Counted from the first letter of the stretch, positions 9,530 to 20,694 are shown. The stretch: DNA of 64,000 bases from Rapana venosa (GCA_028751875.1 CM054167.1:24232393-24296392), one strand, 5' to 3'. Notes: generated by a model not told the origin, from the letters alone. Made by a program: numbers and translations.

Positions 9530-9935
9530 AGAAACCCATACCATGACTTGAAGTCACAGAAGATTTCTATGCCTGAAATTCGGGCTGCTCTCCCTGGGGA
9601 GAGCGCGTCGCCACGAGAGCAACACCACCCATTGTTTTTATTTAATTTTCCTGTCTGCATGTGTATTTGTTCCTTACCAGAGCGGATTTTTTTTCTACAG
9701 AATTTTGCAAGGAACACCTCTCTTGTTGCTGTGGGTTATTTTACCCGCGCCAAAAGTGTGTTGCGCGTGAAAACCTCAGTTTATTGCTTCATCCAAGGAC
9801 TAGCACCCAGACCACCGCTCAGTGTCTAGCAGAAAGGGGGGTGGGGTAAAGTTTTGGGCACAAACAGGGACCAAACCTAAACTTCTGGCTTTCTAGGCAG
9901 GAGCGTTACCTCTAGACCCCCGATCCCATACATAT
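9530..9935 (-). mobile_element. tRNA-type SINE family B, long copy
   Basis: On the minus strand a tRNA-like head (GGGGTCTAGAGGTAACGCTCC, then a decayed B box GGTTTGGTCCC) is followed by a ~300-bp body with CCCACAGCAACA, a CTCCCCAGGGAGAGC palindrome and GTGACTTCAAGTCATGG. The same order appears at 37495-37830 on the plus strand. Its 5' body (tgctagtcctt-ggatgaa and aaactgagg) also relates to 12590-12720 and 59700-59830. Confidence 0.7.
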
Positions 9936-9959
9936 GCCGTCGATAACATTATCACTTCC

Positions 9960-10175
9960 TTCAGCCATCTTTCAGCATAAGCACCTCGTTAAAAGCTCCT
10001 ACATACAGACGAAGCGATGAATCTTGCCAGTTGCCATGGCGATGAATGATCACTTGTGGCGCCTGCATGTATGAGACGTGGATGTCTGGTGGTACGTCAT
10101 TTTTAAGTGTTGAGAATGAGGTATGAACATTGGCAGTTGAGGTCAAGGCGGGTTTGCCTGCAGTGTAAACAGGTT
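9960..10175 (-). repeat. Dispersed repeat family C, copy 1
   Basis: The minus-strand sequence aligns in order with 34255-34450 on the plus strand. Markers are CAGAAACC-GTTTACACTGCAGGCAAACC, CATACCTCATTCT, CCAGACATCCACG and GTAGGAGCTTTTAA. A 61-codon minus frame is open here and includes SLRLYVGAFNEVLML, but the other copy is full of indels in a low-quality region. Unrecognised; transposon remnant or duplicated exon cannot be separated. Confidence 0.6.
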
Positions 10176-10219
10176 TCTGTCAGTCAGCTTTGTATTTTTG
10201 AAGCTATGTTTGTTATTCT

Positions 10220-10480
10220 ATGTAATTGTCTGTCTGTCTGTCTCTATCTGTCTCTCACTCTGTCTTTCTCTCTGTCCCTGTCTCTCTCTTTGTGCAAATA
10301 TATTCATATTGTTAAAATTGAAACAAGACAGGGTAGTGTAAGGTGTTATCCCTGTTTCTGTTTGTTGTCTGTCCATATATTTGTCTGTCTGTCTGTTTGT
10401 CTGACTCTTGTCTGTCATATCAGTCTTCCAATTTCACTTCTGCCTCCACCCTTCTACCCCTCCTACCTTTTCTCCACCTT
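10220..10480. repeat. TCTG/CT microsatellites
   Basis: Short TCTG and CT tracts (10229-10290 and 10380-10420) flank an AT-rich spacer. The open frame over this area is repeat-derived. Confidence 0.85.
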
Positions 10481-10719
10481 CTTTCATATCTGTTTCTACT
10501 CGACCCCAATTTATGAATGGGAAACTTGTAGTTGAAAAATAAATGGAGGTTGCATGTCGAGAATGAGCCTTGTCAATTGAAAATGAAATATGATCTTTCT
10601 ATTCAGACACAGGAGTGGGAAAGGTGGAAAAAAAGTAAATAGTATGGGAACTGACATACAGTTGTCATCGTGTTGATATATATTATGAAATTCGTTGTTG
10701 TCTTCTCAAGTTTGTATTT

Positions 10720-10835
10720 TGACACATTAACTGTTGTGAGTGAATGATACTGTGATGATGTATTAAGTGAGTGAATTTTGTACTGTGACATATTAACTGT
10801 TGTGAGTGAATGATAATTTGATCGGGTATTTTTCC
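10720..10835. repeat. 66-bp tandem duplication
   Basis: ATTAACTGTTGTGAGTGAATGAT occurs at 10726 and again at 10792, giving two copies of a ~66-bp unit. Confidence 0.8.
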
Positions 10836-11424
10836 TTTTCTTGCACAGTAATGCCCATGCGTGTTGCTGTTGTGTTGTTGGTTGTTTGGCGTTTCCAGGC
10901 TTAACACTTCGCAAGTCTCCCAGAACTTGCATTCTCAGTCCACACAGCTGGGAATCAATGTGAGACTGTTGAGTACACACTGGATAAGAAGGTTGTATGC
11001 ATGCCGGCTGTTTTCAGATACCTCGTCATAATTATAGGCAGCCATATACCGATTCAGAGGAAATTTCTCCTTTAATGGAAATCGCAGATCACTGTGGGTT
11101 GTTGTTGTTGTCTTCAATTGAACGTCTGTTCACTCTAAGTGATATTAGACGCGTCTAATCACTGTGGGTGTGGCATGGTAAAAGACAATATCAAACAACA
11201 TCGCAAAGCATAACAAAACTTAATGTAGGCCTTGGCATCTTATCTGCATCAGCAACTGACGAAACGTTTGGTTTTGACTCATGTATTGTGAGTGAGACAT
11301 GGTTCAATATCGGGATGACATCTAGACTGTTAAGCCGGAAAATGACCAACAACAGCAAAACAGCATTTAATGTACCGTTTGAACCACACACCCCACCCCC
11401 AAACCAGATCGACTTTGATTTGAC

Positions 11425-11560
11425 TTTGAACATGGAATAAAGTGTGACTTTGACTTTGAACATGGAATAAAGTGTCAAGATTTGTTTGAAAGTAAATGGA
11501 AAGAGAAGAGAGAGAGAGAAGAGAGAAGAGAAGAAGAGAGAGAGAGAGAGAGAAGAGAGA
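11425..11560. repeat. Short direct repeat and GA tract
   Basis: GACTTTGAACATGGAATAAAGTGT occurs twice back to back (ending about 11440 and 11474), followed by interrupted GA sequence to about 11566. Confidence 0.85.
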
Positions 11561-11885
11561 GAGACAATGACAAATTCTTTTATTCGAGGATAATGAATAA
11601 GCACTCATGTGCTTTTTACATCCAGTTTCCCCGCCCGTAGGGATACATCTTAAAAATAAAACCCCAAAACTTATACACTCTCACATTAAAAACAAGGGAA
11701 AATCCCTTTTCAAAACAGCCCCCCCCAAAAAAAAACCCCCAAAAAAACCACCTTTTAAAACACCCCCCATCCCCACCCCCCCCAAAACCCCCAACCAAAA
11801 CAACAAAACAAACAAACAAGGGAAAGAAAAACCAAATCAACAAAAGAAGGAAAAGGAAAAAAAAAAGAAAAAAAAAAAAAAAAAG
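11561..11885 (+). repeat. Dispersed repeat family D with hairpin, CA-rich tail
   Basis: The block CAAATTCTTTTATTCGAGGATAATGAATAAGCACTCATGTGCTT ends in a perfect AAGCAC/GTGCTT inverted repeat (11593-11608) and continues CCCCGCCCGTAGG. Equivalent blocks occur at 48680-48760, 49780-49860 and 57540-57615. Downstream is an AACC/AAAC-rich stretch running into the assembly gap. Unrecognised family. Confidence 0.65.
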
Positions 11886-12385
11886 NNNNNNNNNNNNNNN
11901 NNNNNNNNNNNNNNNNNNNNNNNNNNNNNNNNNNNNNNNNNNNNNNNNNNNNNNNNNNNNNNNNNNNNNNNNNNNNNNNNNNNNNNNNNNNNNNNNNNNN
12001 NNNNNNNNNNNNNNNNNNNNNNNNNNNNNNNNNNNNNNNNNNNNNNNNNNNNNNNNNNNNNNNNNNNNNNNNNNNNNNNNNNNNNNNNNNNNNNNNNNNN
12101 NNNNNNNNNNNNNNNNNNNNNNNNNNNNNNNNNNNNNNNNNNNNNNNNNNNNNNNNNNNNNNNNNNNNNNNNNNNNNNNNNNNNNNNNNNNNNNNNNNNN
12201 NNNNNNNNNNNNNNNNNNNNNNNNNNNNNNNNNNNNNNNNNNNNNNNNNNNNNNNNNNNNNNNNNNNNNNNNNNNNNNNNNNNNNNNNNNNNNNNNNNNN
12301 NNNNNNNNNNNNNNNNNNNNNNNNNNNNNNNNNNNNNNNNNNNNNNNNNNNNNNNNNNNNNNNNNNNNNNNNNNNNNNNNNNNNN
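11886..12385. other. Assembly gap, 500 N
   Basis: Exactly 500 consecutive N, a conventional placeholder size, so the true distance is unknown. Frames translated through it are meaningless. It cuts the first block copy; the second copy continues past the equivalent point near 48960 into unrelated-looking satellite. Confidence 1.
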
Positions 12386-12452
12386 AAAAACCCTAAAAAC
12401 TCCATAAATTTTCTTTTAGTTTGGCACACACCACCTAAAACCCACCTTAGAA

Positions 12453-12718
12453 GGCGGGCGGGGGTACCATAGTGGTTAGAGCGTTGCTCTTGTGATCTGA
12501 CAGCCCGGGTTCGAGCCACCGCCCAGACATCTGCTCAAGGGGAGATTCCCCATGAAGTTGTCATCAGTACTGACTTTACTCCCCCGAAAGTCCTTTGAAT
12601 AAGACTATAAACTGAGACTCCATGTGCGAACGCACGCTGGACTTCTTGAGTACACGTTAAAAACCCGCCCTGCCTTTTGGAAGAGTAGACCATTCGTGCC
12701 AATTAGAGAAGGTGACAG
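12453..12718 (+). mobile_element. tRNA-derived SINE family B, copy with B box
   Basis: The head carries an A-box-like TACCATAGTGG and a clean B box GGTTCGAGCC (about 12508-12517), correctly spaced for a tRNA-derived polymerase III promoter. The body has AAACTGAGACTCC, GTGCGAACGCACGC and CCTTTTGGAAGAGTAG, shared with 59700-59830 (plus) and 20985-21232 (minus). No folded intact tRNA is present, so it is a SINE and not a tRNA gene. Confidence 0.8.
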
Positions 12719-12779
12719 GATACACACACACACACGCACACACACATACACGCACACGCACGCACGCACGCACGCGCGC

Positions 12780-12862
<83 letters not shown>

Positions 12863-13032
12863 AAACAAACAAGAAGCAAACAAACACTCAGTAATCTTTT
12901 TCCCCAAAAGAGAGGAATCAGTTTTGATAGAGAAACACGAAAAAAAAGAGAATCAATTTGCACACTGATAACCCCCAGATAAAGGGTCAAATACAACAGA
13001 TAGATCAGCAGTTCATTGACGACACACACACA

Positions 13033-13068
<36 letters not shown>

Positions 13069-13087
13069 CGTACGCACACACACACAC

Positions 13088-13131
<44 letters not shown>

Positions 13132-13152
13132 ACACACACACACACACACTCA
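12719..13152. repeat. AC, ACGC and GA microsatellites
   Basis: CA/CACG at 12719-12781, GA at 12782-12860, a ~150-bp spacer, then CACG and CA at 13022-13150. Only low-complexity frames. Confidence 0.95.
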
Positions 13153-13660
13153 GTTGACTTATTGATTGTGCAATACTGAAAAGAAGAAAACTAAAAAATG
13201 TATCCCCTCGTAGACTTTCTGAGAGGAATAAATAATTAAAAAAAAAACCCCAAAACGCATTGTCTCATATCTTTTACCGTAATCTGAAACTATCCACAAA
13301 TATAAATCAACGAATTTGTGATTCTACCAGAATAAAAAAAAAAGAATCAAGTAAAGAAAGATTTCAGTCAGCTCATAATTCTACAAGAGTTGAAAAAAAT
13401 TCAATTAAAACCAAAAAAACCCCTAGCTAATCAGCTCACGATTAAACAAAATTGAAGAAGCAAGTAAAAAAACCAAAACCTTCATCAGTCCATGATTCTA
13501 TCAAAACTGAAGAAACAAGACCTAAAAACGAACCGGTGATATCACAGTTTGACCAAACAGAAGGAAGAAGAAGAAAGAGAAACAAACCAATCAACTCGTG
13601 ATTCTGGTAGATGGAAGAAACAACAGCAGAAATACTCCAGTCAGCTCAAGATTTGAACAG
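13153..13660. other. AT-rich spacer with weak internal repetition
   Basis: Phrases like AATCAGCTCACGATT, CAGTCCATGATTCTATCAAAACTGAAGAA and CAACTCGTGATTCTGGTAGA recur about every 60-70 bp from 13310 to 13660, suggesting a decayed minisatellite. No coding region seen. Confidence 0.5.
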
Positions 13661-13667
13661 ACTGAAA

Positions 13668-13780
13668 CCAACCAAACCAACCAACCAAACCAACCAGCCA
13701 ACCAACCAACCAACCAACCAACCAACCAACCAACCAACCAACCAATCAACCAACCTACCAAACCAAGCAAGCAAGCAACC
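13668..13780. repeat. AACC tetranucleotide microsatellite
   Basis: About 25 CCAA units, nearly pure from 13690 to 13745. Translated frames are PTNQ or GWLV repeats. Confidence 0.95.
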
Positions 13781-13929
13781 AATCAAAGAAGAAATAACTC
13801 AATCATCTTAGGATTCTACCACCCAGAAGGAACAAGAAAGGATTTAAAAACAACGTTCCTGGGCTAGAGCTCTGAGGTTCACCAATGGTGAGATTTTGCA
13901 TATGCAACCGTTTTTACCCTCCATTAGGG

Positions 13930-13930
13930 T

Positions 13931-13967
<37 letters not shown>

Positions 13968-14590
13968 GGAACTTATATAGCGCTATATCTTGCAAAGACA
14001 AATCAAAGCGCATGCATTCAGCCTAATCTTACACAGTCATGCAATCAATGATAAATAATCAACAGTTTAAACAAACAGATATTTACAAACATTGTGCGAT
14101 GCAGACAAAATCTATGAAATAAAATTTCGATAGTCAAAAGTTTTTCAAAAGCACACATACACTCGCACAGGCCGTATACTTTAGCAGGGTGATAGAACAT
14201 GGGTTAGATATGAAACAGGAGGGGGGAAGTCTTAGGTTTGAAATAAATATGTTTTGAGGCTGGATTTAAAAGTGTCATAACTAGGTTTCTGGCGAAGAGA
14301 GAGAGGAAGGTGTTCCAGATGGATGGACCAAAATAGAGAATGAGCGGAGGCCAACAGTGGATTGGTTGAATCTAGGTATACGTAGGCACAAGGTATCTGC
14401 AGTAGATCGGAGGGAACGTGAAGGAGTGTACAGGTTAAGACATTCACATAGGTAGGAGGGTGCAGTTTTGTGGAGACATTTGTAACAGAGGGTACTGATT
14501 TTATAATCTACTCTCTGTGGCACAGGCAGCCAGTGGAGAGATCGCAAGAGAGGGGTAATGTGCTCAGATTTATTGTATTTCGACTTCGGG
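13930..14590 (-). mobile_element. LINE 3' end (CR1/L2-like), frameshifted
   Basis: Reading the minus strand from ~14585, the translation passes through HITPLLRSLHWLPVPQRVDY, then KISTLCYKCLHKTAPSYL, a TPSRSLRS segment and, after a frameshift near 14310, LEHLPLSLRQKPSYDTFKS ending with KTYLFQT. This order is a hallmark of the C-terminal part of CR1/L2/Rex1-type LINE reverse transcriptases. A ~250-bp 3' UTR follows, with the 14-bp palindrome ATATAGCGCTATAT (13975-13988), and the element ends in a (TTA)n tail (13932-13964 on the plus strand as AAT). It is 5'-truncated and dead. Confidence 0.88.
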
Positions 14591-14629
14591 GATGATGTCT
14601 AAACATGATATATCCAGGCCTTTTTGTAT

Positions 14630-15255
<626 letters not shown>

Positions 15256-15429
15256 ATAGGTAGATGATAGATAGAAATAAAATATTAAGGGGACAGAGAC
15301 AGTTGGACAAAGGGAGACACAAACAAAATAAATGATCTATGTCTTTTCTTGTCCACTCGTTCGAAAAATCACCATTGTGATGTCTTTCCTCACCCCTGTC
15401 TGTGTGTGTGATGAAGTTAACGAGCCAAA

Positions 15430-15745
15430 CTGACGTCTCTGTCTCTCTCTCTCTCACTGTGTCCTTCTGTCTCTGCATCTTTCAGTCTCCATGTCTGTCT
15501 TTCAGTCTGTTTGTGTTTCTGTATCTCTTTGTCCCACTGTCTCTGTCCCCATCTCTCTCTCCTCTCATCTCTCTCTCCTCTCTCTCTCTCTCCTCTCTCT
15601 CTCTCCTCAATCTCTCTCTCTCTCTCTCTCCTTCTCTCTCTCTCTCTTTCTCGCCCCCCTCCTCTCCCTGTTTTCCTCCACCGTCTCCTCCTCTCTTTGC
15701 TCCCCTCCCTCTCTCTACTCTCTCTCTCTCTCCATCCCTTATCTG
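15430..15745. repeat. CT polypyrimidine tract
   Basis: Impure CT/CTC sequence with embedded TCTG. All long frames are low complexity. Confidence 0.9.
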
Positions 15746-15959
15746 TCTGATGAAATCCAAGATAGCATTGATTTACCTTTTTCCTTCGCCTTTTAGTGCC
15801 ATAAAATCAATGATGCAATTGATCTGTGTCTTTTTCTTCTTCTCCCGCCATTGAATGGAAACCCTGAGTGAGATGCTCATTTATCTTTTCTCTGCCCCCC
15901 TGTCCAATACGCTCAGTGAGCCGACAGGTATATATCTAATTCTTTGCATAAGTTGTCTG

Positions 15960-17010
15960 ATTTCTCTGTCATCTCTTTCTCCCTAGATTCTCTGTTCTTT
16001 CCCCTGAATTTTCTCCTTTCTCTTCCCACTAAATTTTATCTTTTTTTTCCCCTGAATTTATGCTCTCTTCTCACTGAATGTTCTCTTCTCTTTCCTGAAT
16101 TTTCTCTTCTATTTTCCCTGAAATATTCTCTTCTCTTCCCCCTGAATTTTCTCTTCTATTTTCCCTGAATATTCTCTTCTCTTCCCCCTGAATTTTCTCT
16201 TCTATTTTCCCTGAATATTCTCTTCTCTTCCCCCTGAATTTTCTCTTCTATTTTCCTGAATATTCCCTTCTCTTCCCCCTGAATTTTCCTCTTCTATTTT
16301 CCCTGAATATTCTCTTCTCTCCCCCTGAATTTTCTCTTCTCTTTTCCTTGCATTTTCTCTTCTCTTCCCCCTAAAATTTACTTCTATTTTCCATGCATAA
16401 ATCTCGTTTCTCTGTCCCCTGGATTCTCTCTTTCTTTCCCTGAATTTTCTCTTCTCTTTCCCTAAATATTCTTGTTTCTCTTACCTCTGTGTTATCTCTC
16501 ATCTTTTTCCTGAATTATATATTCTCTTTACCCTGTTCTTTTCTGTTTTCTTTCCTCTGAAATGTTCCTTTCTCTTTACTCCGAATTTTTTTCTTCTCTT
16601 TTCCCTGAATTTTATCTCCTTCCCCCCCCCCCCCTCCCCTGAATTTTTTCTTTTATTTCCTCTGAATCTGCTCTGTTCTTTTCCCTAATTTTTCCTTTTC
16701 TTTCCTCTTAGTTGCCTCTTCACATTACTCTGCATTGTTTCTTCTCTTTCCCCTGAATTTTCTCTTCTTTCCCCCTGAAATTTTTCCTTTCTTTCCTCGA
16801 ATGTGCTCTGGTCTTTCTTCTGAATTTTTTCTTCTTTTCCCTGAATTTCTCTTCTCGTTCCCCTACATGAGCTCTTGTCTTTCCCTTAGAGTCTTTCTAT
16901 TCTCTTTTCCCTTGTTCTCTTTTATCTTTATCGTACATAATTTTTCTCTTTCCGTTAAGTTCCGCTTCAGTGTCTTCTATACTCTTTCTTCTCTGTCCCC
17001 TACATTCTCT
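15960..17010. repeat. CT-rich minisatellite, ~46-bp higher unit
   Basis: The phrase TTTTCTCTTCTATTTTCCCTGAA alternates with TATTCTCTTCTCTTCCCCCTGAA. These are two ~23-bp half-units forming a ~46-bp unit, clearest from 16080 to 16340 and decayed toward 17010. Every half-unit ends in CTGAAT. Translations (SLLFSLNF repeats) are artefacts. Confidence 0.9.
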
Positions 17011-18180
17011 TTCTCTTTCCTTTCTTTATCGGGATTGCTGCATTTAAGTATCGCCTAAATGATTGATCTCACTGCTCTTTTGATCTTGTGATATTTTGGA
17101 CAATGTTTTGAGGTTGATGTGCTAAAGTTTGGTACATGTTCATGATGCTAGGTTTTCTTTAAAAATCTATTCTCTTACAACAGTTAATGTATTCCATGTG
17201 TGATATTGCTAGCAATAAATAAGTTAATATCAACGGTTATCACAACTGTTTGTTTTGATGTTTTAAGTCGTGTCATTTCTAGCGTAGCGCTTGTCGGAAT
17301 TTTTCTCATGAGTGGTTCTATTTCCTGAGTTATTGAGGCAATTGATGAATCGATTTTCTTGCACGAGCTAATTGAGTGATCTCTTTTCCTGCTCCTCTGT
17401 TTGAGGAAATGGCTATGGTGATTAATCCGATTTTATTTTTGTTTCTCTGTTTGACACAACACCCATGACTGGGCTGATTTATCTCTGTTGGAATGGTCAG
17501 CCGACTGACTTTTTAAAATCTGTTTTCATGTTTGCTTGTCGATGTTTAATTTTAAAAAAAGGAATCTCTCGCATTTTCCCCCTGATCATTTTGCTACCAT
17601 TGTTCCTTCCACGCTGAATACTTGCATTACCTGTTGGTACTAACAATATTTTTGAAATAAAATTGTTGAGGTTTGTTCTTCTGTCAAATTTGATTGCAGT
17701 CCTTCATACCACAAAAATGGGTGACTGTCAAATTTGATTGCGATCTTTCATACCCCCCCCCCCCCAAAAAAAAAAAAAAGAAAAGAAAAAAAATGATAAA
17801 AGGATTTGAATCTTGAATCTTGTCTCAAGAAATTTACGAGTCAATTGATTCTTGTCTTTTTTTTTTTTTGGGTGTTGGTCTGATGGATGGAATTCATCAG
17901 CTGATTGATGTATGTCTGGTCTTGTTCCTTAGTCTTGTGAAATGATAAGCCCGCTGATTTACCTGTATGTCTGTGATGGATTTAAGTCAGTCTACTTCTT
18001 CCTAGTCTTTAGAATCAGTCAGACGGTTTTATTTCAGTCCCCTTTGTTATTCATTCACTTTAAAAGAAATCACGAGCTAATCAATTAGTTTCTATCTGTT
18101 TTAATCACTGTGTCTGGTGGAATTCATGGGTGGATAGAGTTATCTTTTTTAAAAATTGAATTATCCCCCTTTTTAAAGGA
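17011..18180. other. AT-rich stretch, probably a decayed satellite
   Basis: No coding region seen. Motifs such as CTGATTTA-CT-TTT and AAT-GA-GAGCTAATTGA recur at irregular 50-65-bp spacing from about 15750 through 18150, as in a very old minisatellite. A C run followed by an A run lies at 17751-17778. Confidence 0.4.
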
Positions 18181-18254
18181 CCTTTGTTTTGGTGCTAGTT
18201 TGGAAATGCATACGCTCTTGATCTTCTCGAATATTGGATCCGTAGTATGATAAA

Positions 18255-18531
18255 GTTAACATCAAAATAAGAAGAGAAAGATGAAGAAGAAGAAGAGAAC
18301 GAGAAAGAAGGAGGAGGAGAAGACAGGAGAAGAAGAGAAGAGATGAGGAGAGGAAGAAGAAGAGGAGGAGGAGGAGGAGGAAAAAGAAGAATAGGTGGGC
18401 AGAAAGGAAGGAAAGAAAAGAAAAAGGAAAAGGAAGGAAAAAAGGAGAGAAAAAAGAGATGATGAAGAAAGGAAGGAAAGGAAGAAAGAAAGAAAAAAGG
18501 AAAGAAAAGGAGAAGGAAGAAAGAAGGAAGA

Positions 18532-18575
<44 letters not shown>

Positions 18576-18577
18576 AA

Positions 18578-18623
<46 letters not shown>

Positions 18624-18640
18624 AGGAAGAAGAAGAAATC
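18255..18640. repeat. GA/GAA-rich tract and TAG triplets
   Basis: Purine-rich GAA/GGA sequence leads into about 30 TAG/AGT triplets (18535-18622). No gene. Confidence 0.95.
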
Positions 18641-18849
18641 GCCTAGAACAGTACAGATTTGGGTTTTGTTGCTGCCTTTCAAGACAGTACACATTTGAAT
18701 TTTGCTTTGCTTAGTTTTCTGTGTGCTTGTTCTCCTCCCTACTCCCCGTGAGTATTCAAAAATGGTGTAGCCTCTCTAGATCATTCGACACCCAGTGACA
18801 TTTTCCTAGAGTATCCAAGAACAGTACTTAAGTAAGCCGTCTGTTGAAT

Positions 18850-19160
18850 TCATTTCTCTTGCTTTTCTTTCTTCTTTCTTTTCTTTCTTTCTTTCTTTCT
18901 TTTTTTCTTTTTTTTTTTACTTTCTTTCTTTCTTTCTTTTTTACTGTTTTTTCTTTCTTTCTCCTTCTTTCTTTTTTTCCTTTCCCGTCTTTCCCTCTTC
19001 TTTTTCTTTTTTTTTTTACTTTCTTTTTTTTCTTTTTCTCTATTTCTTTTTCTTTTTTCTCTTTCTGCCCTTCTGTCGTCTGTCTTTCTTTCTTTCTTCT
19101 TTCTTTCCCTTTCTTTCTTTTCTTCTGTCTGACGTCTGTCTGTCTGTCTTTCCGTTTACA
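18850..19160. repeat. TTTC microsatellite-like tract
   Basis: Impure TTTC/TTCT sequence. The 146-codon frame here is phenylalanine/serine-rich low complexity. Confidence 0.9.
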
Positions 19161-19767
19161 TTACAGTTACATGCAGTTTCAGGAGCACCATTTTACTAAT
19201 GGTGTACCAGCACACCTTTCTTCTTCATTAGCCAAGTATAATTCGTTCTTCTTTCGTTTTTTTTCTATCGTTTTAAAATGCTAAAAGTCCCGTTACATTC
19301 ACTTCTTTTCTTTCAGTTTCTTTTCTTCAAGCTCCTTTCATTTCTGTTGAATATACTTCTCTTCCTTGTCTTAAAAATTTGTCTCTTTCTCTTTCTGTCC
19401 TGTTTTCACTCCACAGTCCCAACCCCGTCCCCACTTTTTTGCTCATGTTTTACGAGTGTTTACATATGCAAGGAATTTTTTCATTGTTTCTATATTGCAC
19501 ATTTAATTTTATTTCACATTCAACCAGTGCTTGTGCGTGTCTGGGGTTCGTTGTTGCGCGTTTTCCTTTAACATTTAATGAGCAGTCACGTTGGTTTAGT
19601 TTCTCTTTTTACATATTTATATTTCTTGGGGTTGGACAGTTGGTTTTAGAGCATTGGTATAAAAAAATCCAAGCGGTATGTTTCATGTTCAGGGTGAACG
19701 TAGGATAAGGTTTTATACTTCTCCCAGATTTCTTTCAGTGTAGTGGCAACACGATATGAGATACTAG
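19161..19767. other. Unassigned T-rich spacer
   Basis: T-rich sequence with no recognised domain or repeat; overlapping frames are hydrophobic only because of base composition. Confidence 0.5.
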
Positions 19768-20600
19768 GACAAAGAGAACAGGGGTCATAGAACAAAGCCT
19801 TAATAAATGTACAAAGATACAAGTTTGCCTGCACCCACAGACTTACCATTGCCAATACCCTCTATCCCCACAAGCAGTCAAGGAGGACAACCTGGCATGC
19901 GCCAAACGGCAAGATCCATAACCAAATAGATTTCATCTTAACACCACGGCGCTACAGAGCCAGAACAAGAACCTACCCTGGAGCTGACATAGACAGCGAC
20001 CACGACCTTGTGCTGCTGGTATTCAAAATGAAGCTGAAGAAAAATAAACAGCCTGCAAACCCACGTATCAAATTTGACGTGGACAAACTGAAAGATCCAG
20101 ATGTCGAGGAGGTCTTCCAAGCTAAGCTTGGCGGACGTTTTGCGGCAATAACCCTCCTGGACAATGACATCAATGACCTCACCATTAACTTTAATGAGGC
20201 AGTCCCGAGAAACAGCAGAGGAGGTACTCGGTCATCAGAGGAATAAACACCAGCCTGGACTACCAATGACATCTTGGACCTCTGCGCTACAAGAAGAGCA
20301 CTGAAACCAACCAGGTCTTCCAACCCTAAAGAATCCCGGGAGGCCAACAATCTTGTGAAGAAGTCAATGTTAAAGGCCAGAGAGAAGTGGATCAGTGATC
20401 AATGTGATGCGATCGGAAAAAGCATGAAAGTGGGCAGCAGTAAAAAGGCATACGACACCCTGAAGAAAGTCACAAAACCACTTCAAACCAAATCATCAGT
20501 CATTGAAGACAGCTCCGGAAACCTCCTCACAGAAAGCTCAGCTGCATTGACAAAGAGAACAGGGGTCATAGAACAAAGCCTTAATAAATGTACAAAGATA
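19768..20600 (+). mobile_element. LINE endonuclease/linker fragment inside 52-bp direct repeats
   Basis: The core (19820-20548) reads in frame as FACTHRLTIANTLYPHKQSR, then TTWHAPNGKIHNQIDFIL and later SDHDLVLLV (19995 onward). This is the C-terminal third of an apurinic-like endonuclease of a LINE ORF2, including the conserved SDH motif. After two compensating indels (about 20203 and 20254) it continues through the linker toward the reverse transcriptase and stops at SSGNLLTESSAALT. A perfect 52-bp direct repeat starting GACAAAGAGAACAGGGG flanks it at 19768-19819 and 20549-20600. The reverse transcriptase and any 3' tail are absent. Confidence 0.88.
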
Positions 20601-20694
20601 GGACCCGGTTAAACAGTGTTACAGTAAATATACAAGAACTAGATACAAAAGATATATTCAAGTTTTTGAATGTAAGAACAGAAAAATAACGCTT

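Larger units (their letters stand above)
1..11885. repeat. First copy of ~11 kb duplicated block
   Basis: The whole interval reappears in the same orientation at about 38104-48960. Landmarks keep their order: the GA-linked repeat, the LINE end at 1209, the G-rich minisatellite, the ATG and ATC triplet tracts, the LINE fragment at 5291, the paired SINEs at 8572 and 9018, and the CA-rich end near 11800. Homology already exists at base 1, so the left edge lies outside the window. The right edge meets the 500-N gap exactly. Lengths differ mainly in tandem arrays: the minisatellite is about 1.7 kb here and 0.9 kb in the other copy, and the ATC tract has about 25 units here against 16. Two alleles or haplotigs placed in one scaffold is the simplest reading; a real segmental duplication remains possible. 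Confidence 0.9.

Noticed and set aside
11607..12519. Frames of 250-266 codons across the N run
   Set aside because: Two-thirds of each frame is N; the rest is A/C-rich low complexity.
12453..12530. Possible tRNA gene with good B box
   Set aside because: The A box is off consensus, stems do not close well, and the sequence continues into a repeated SINE body.
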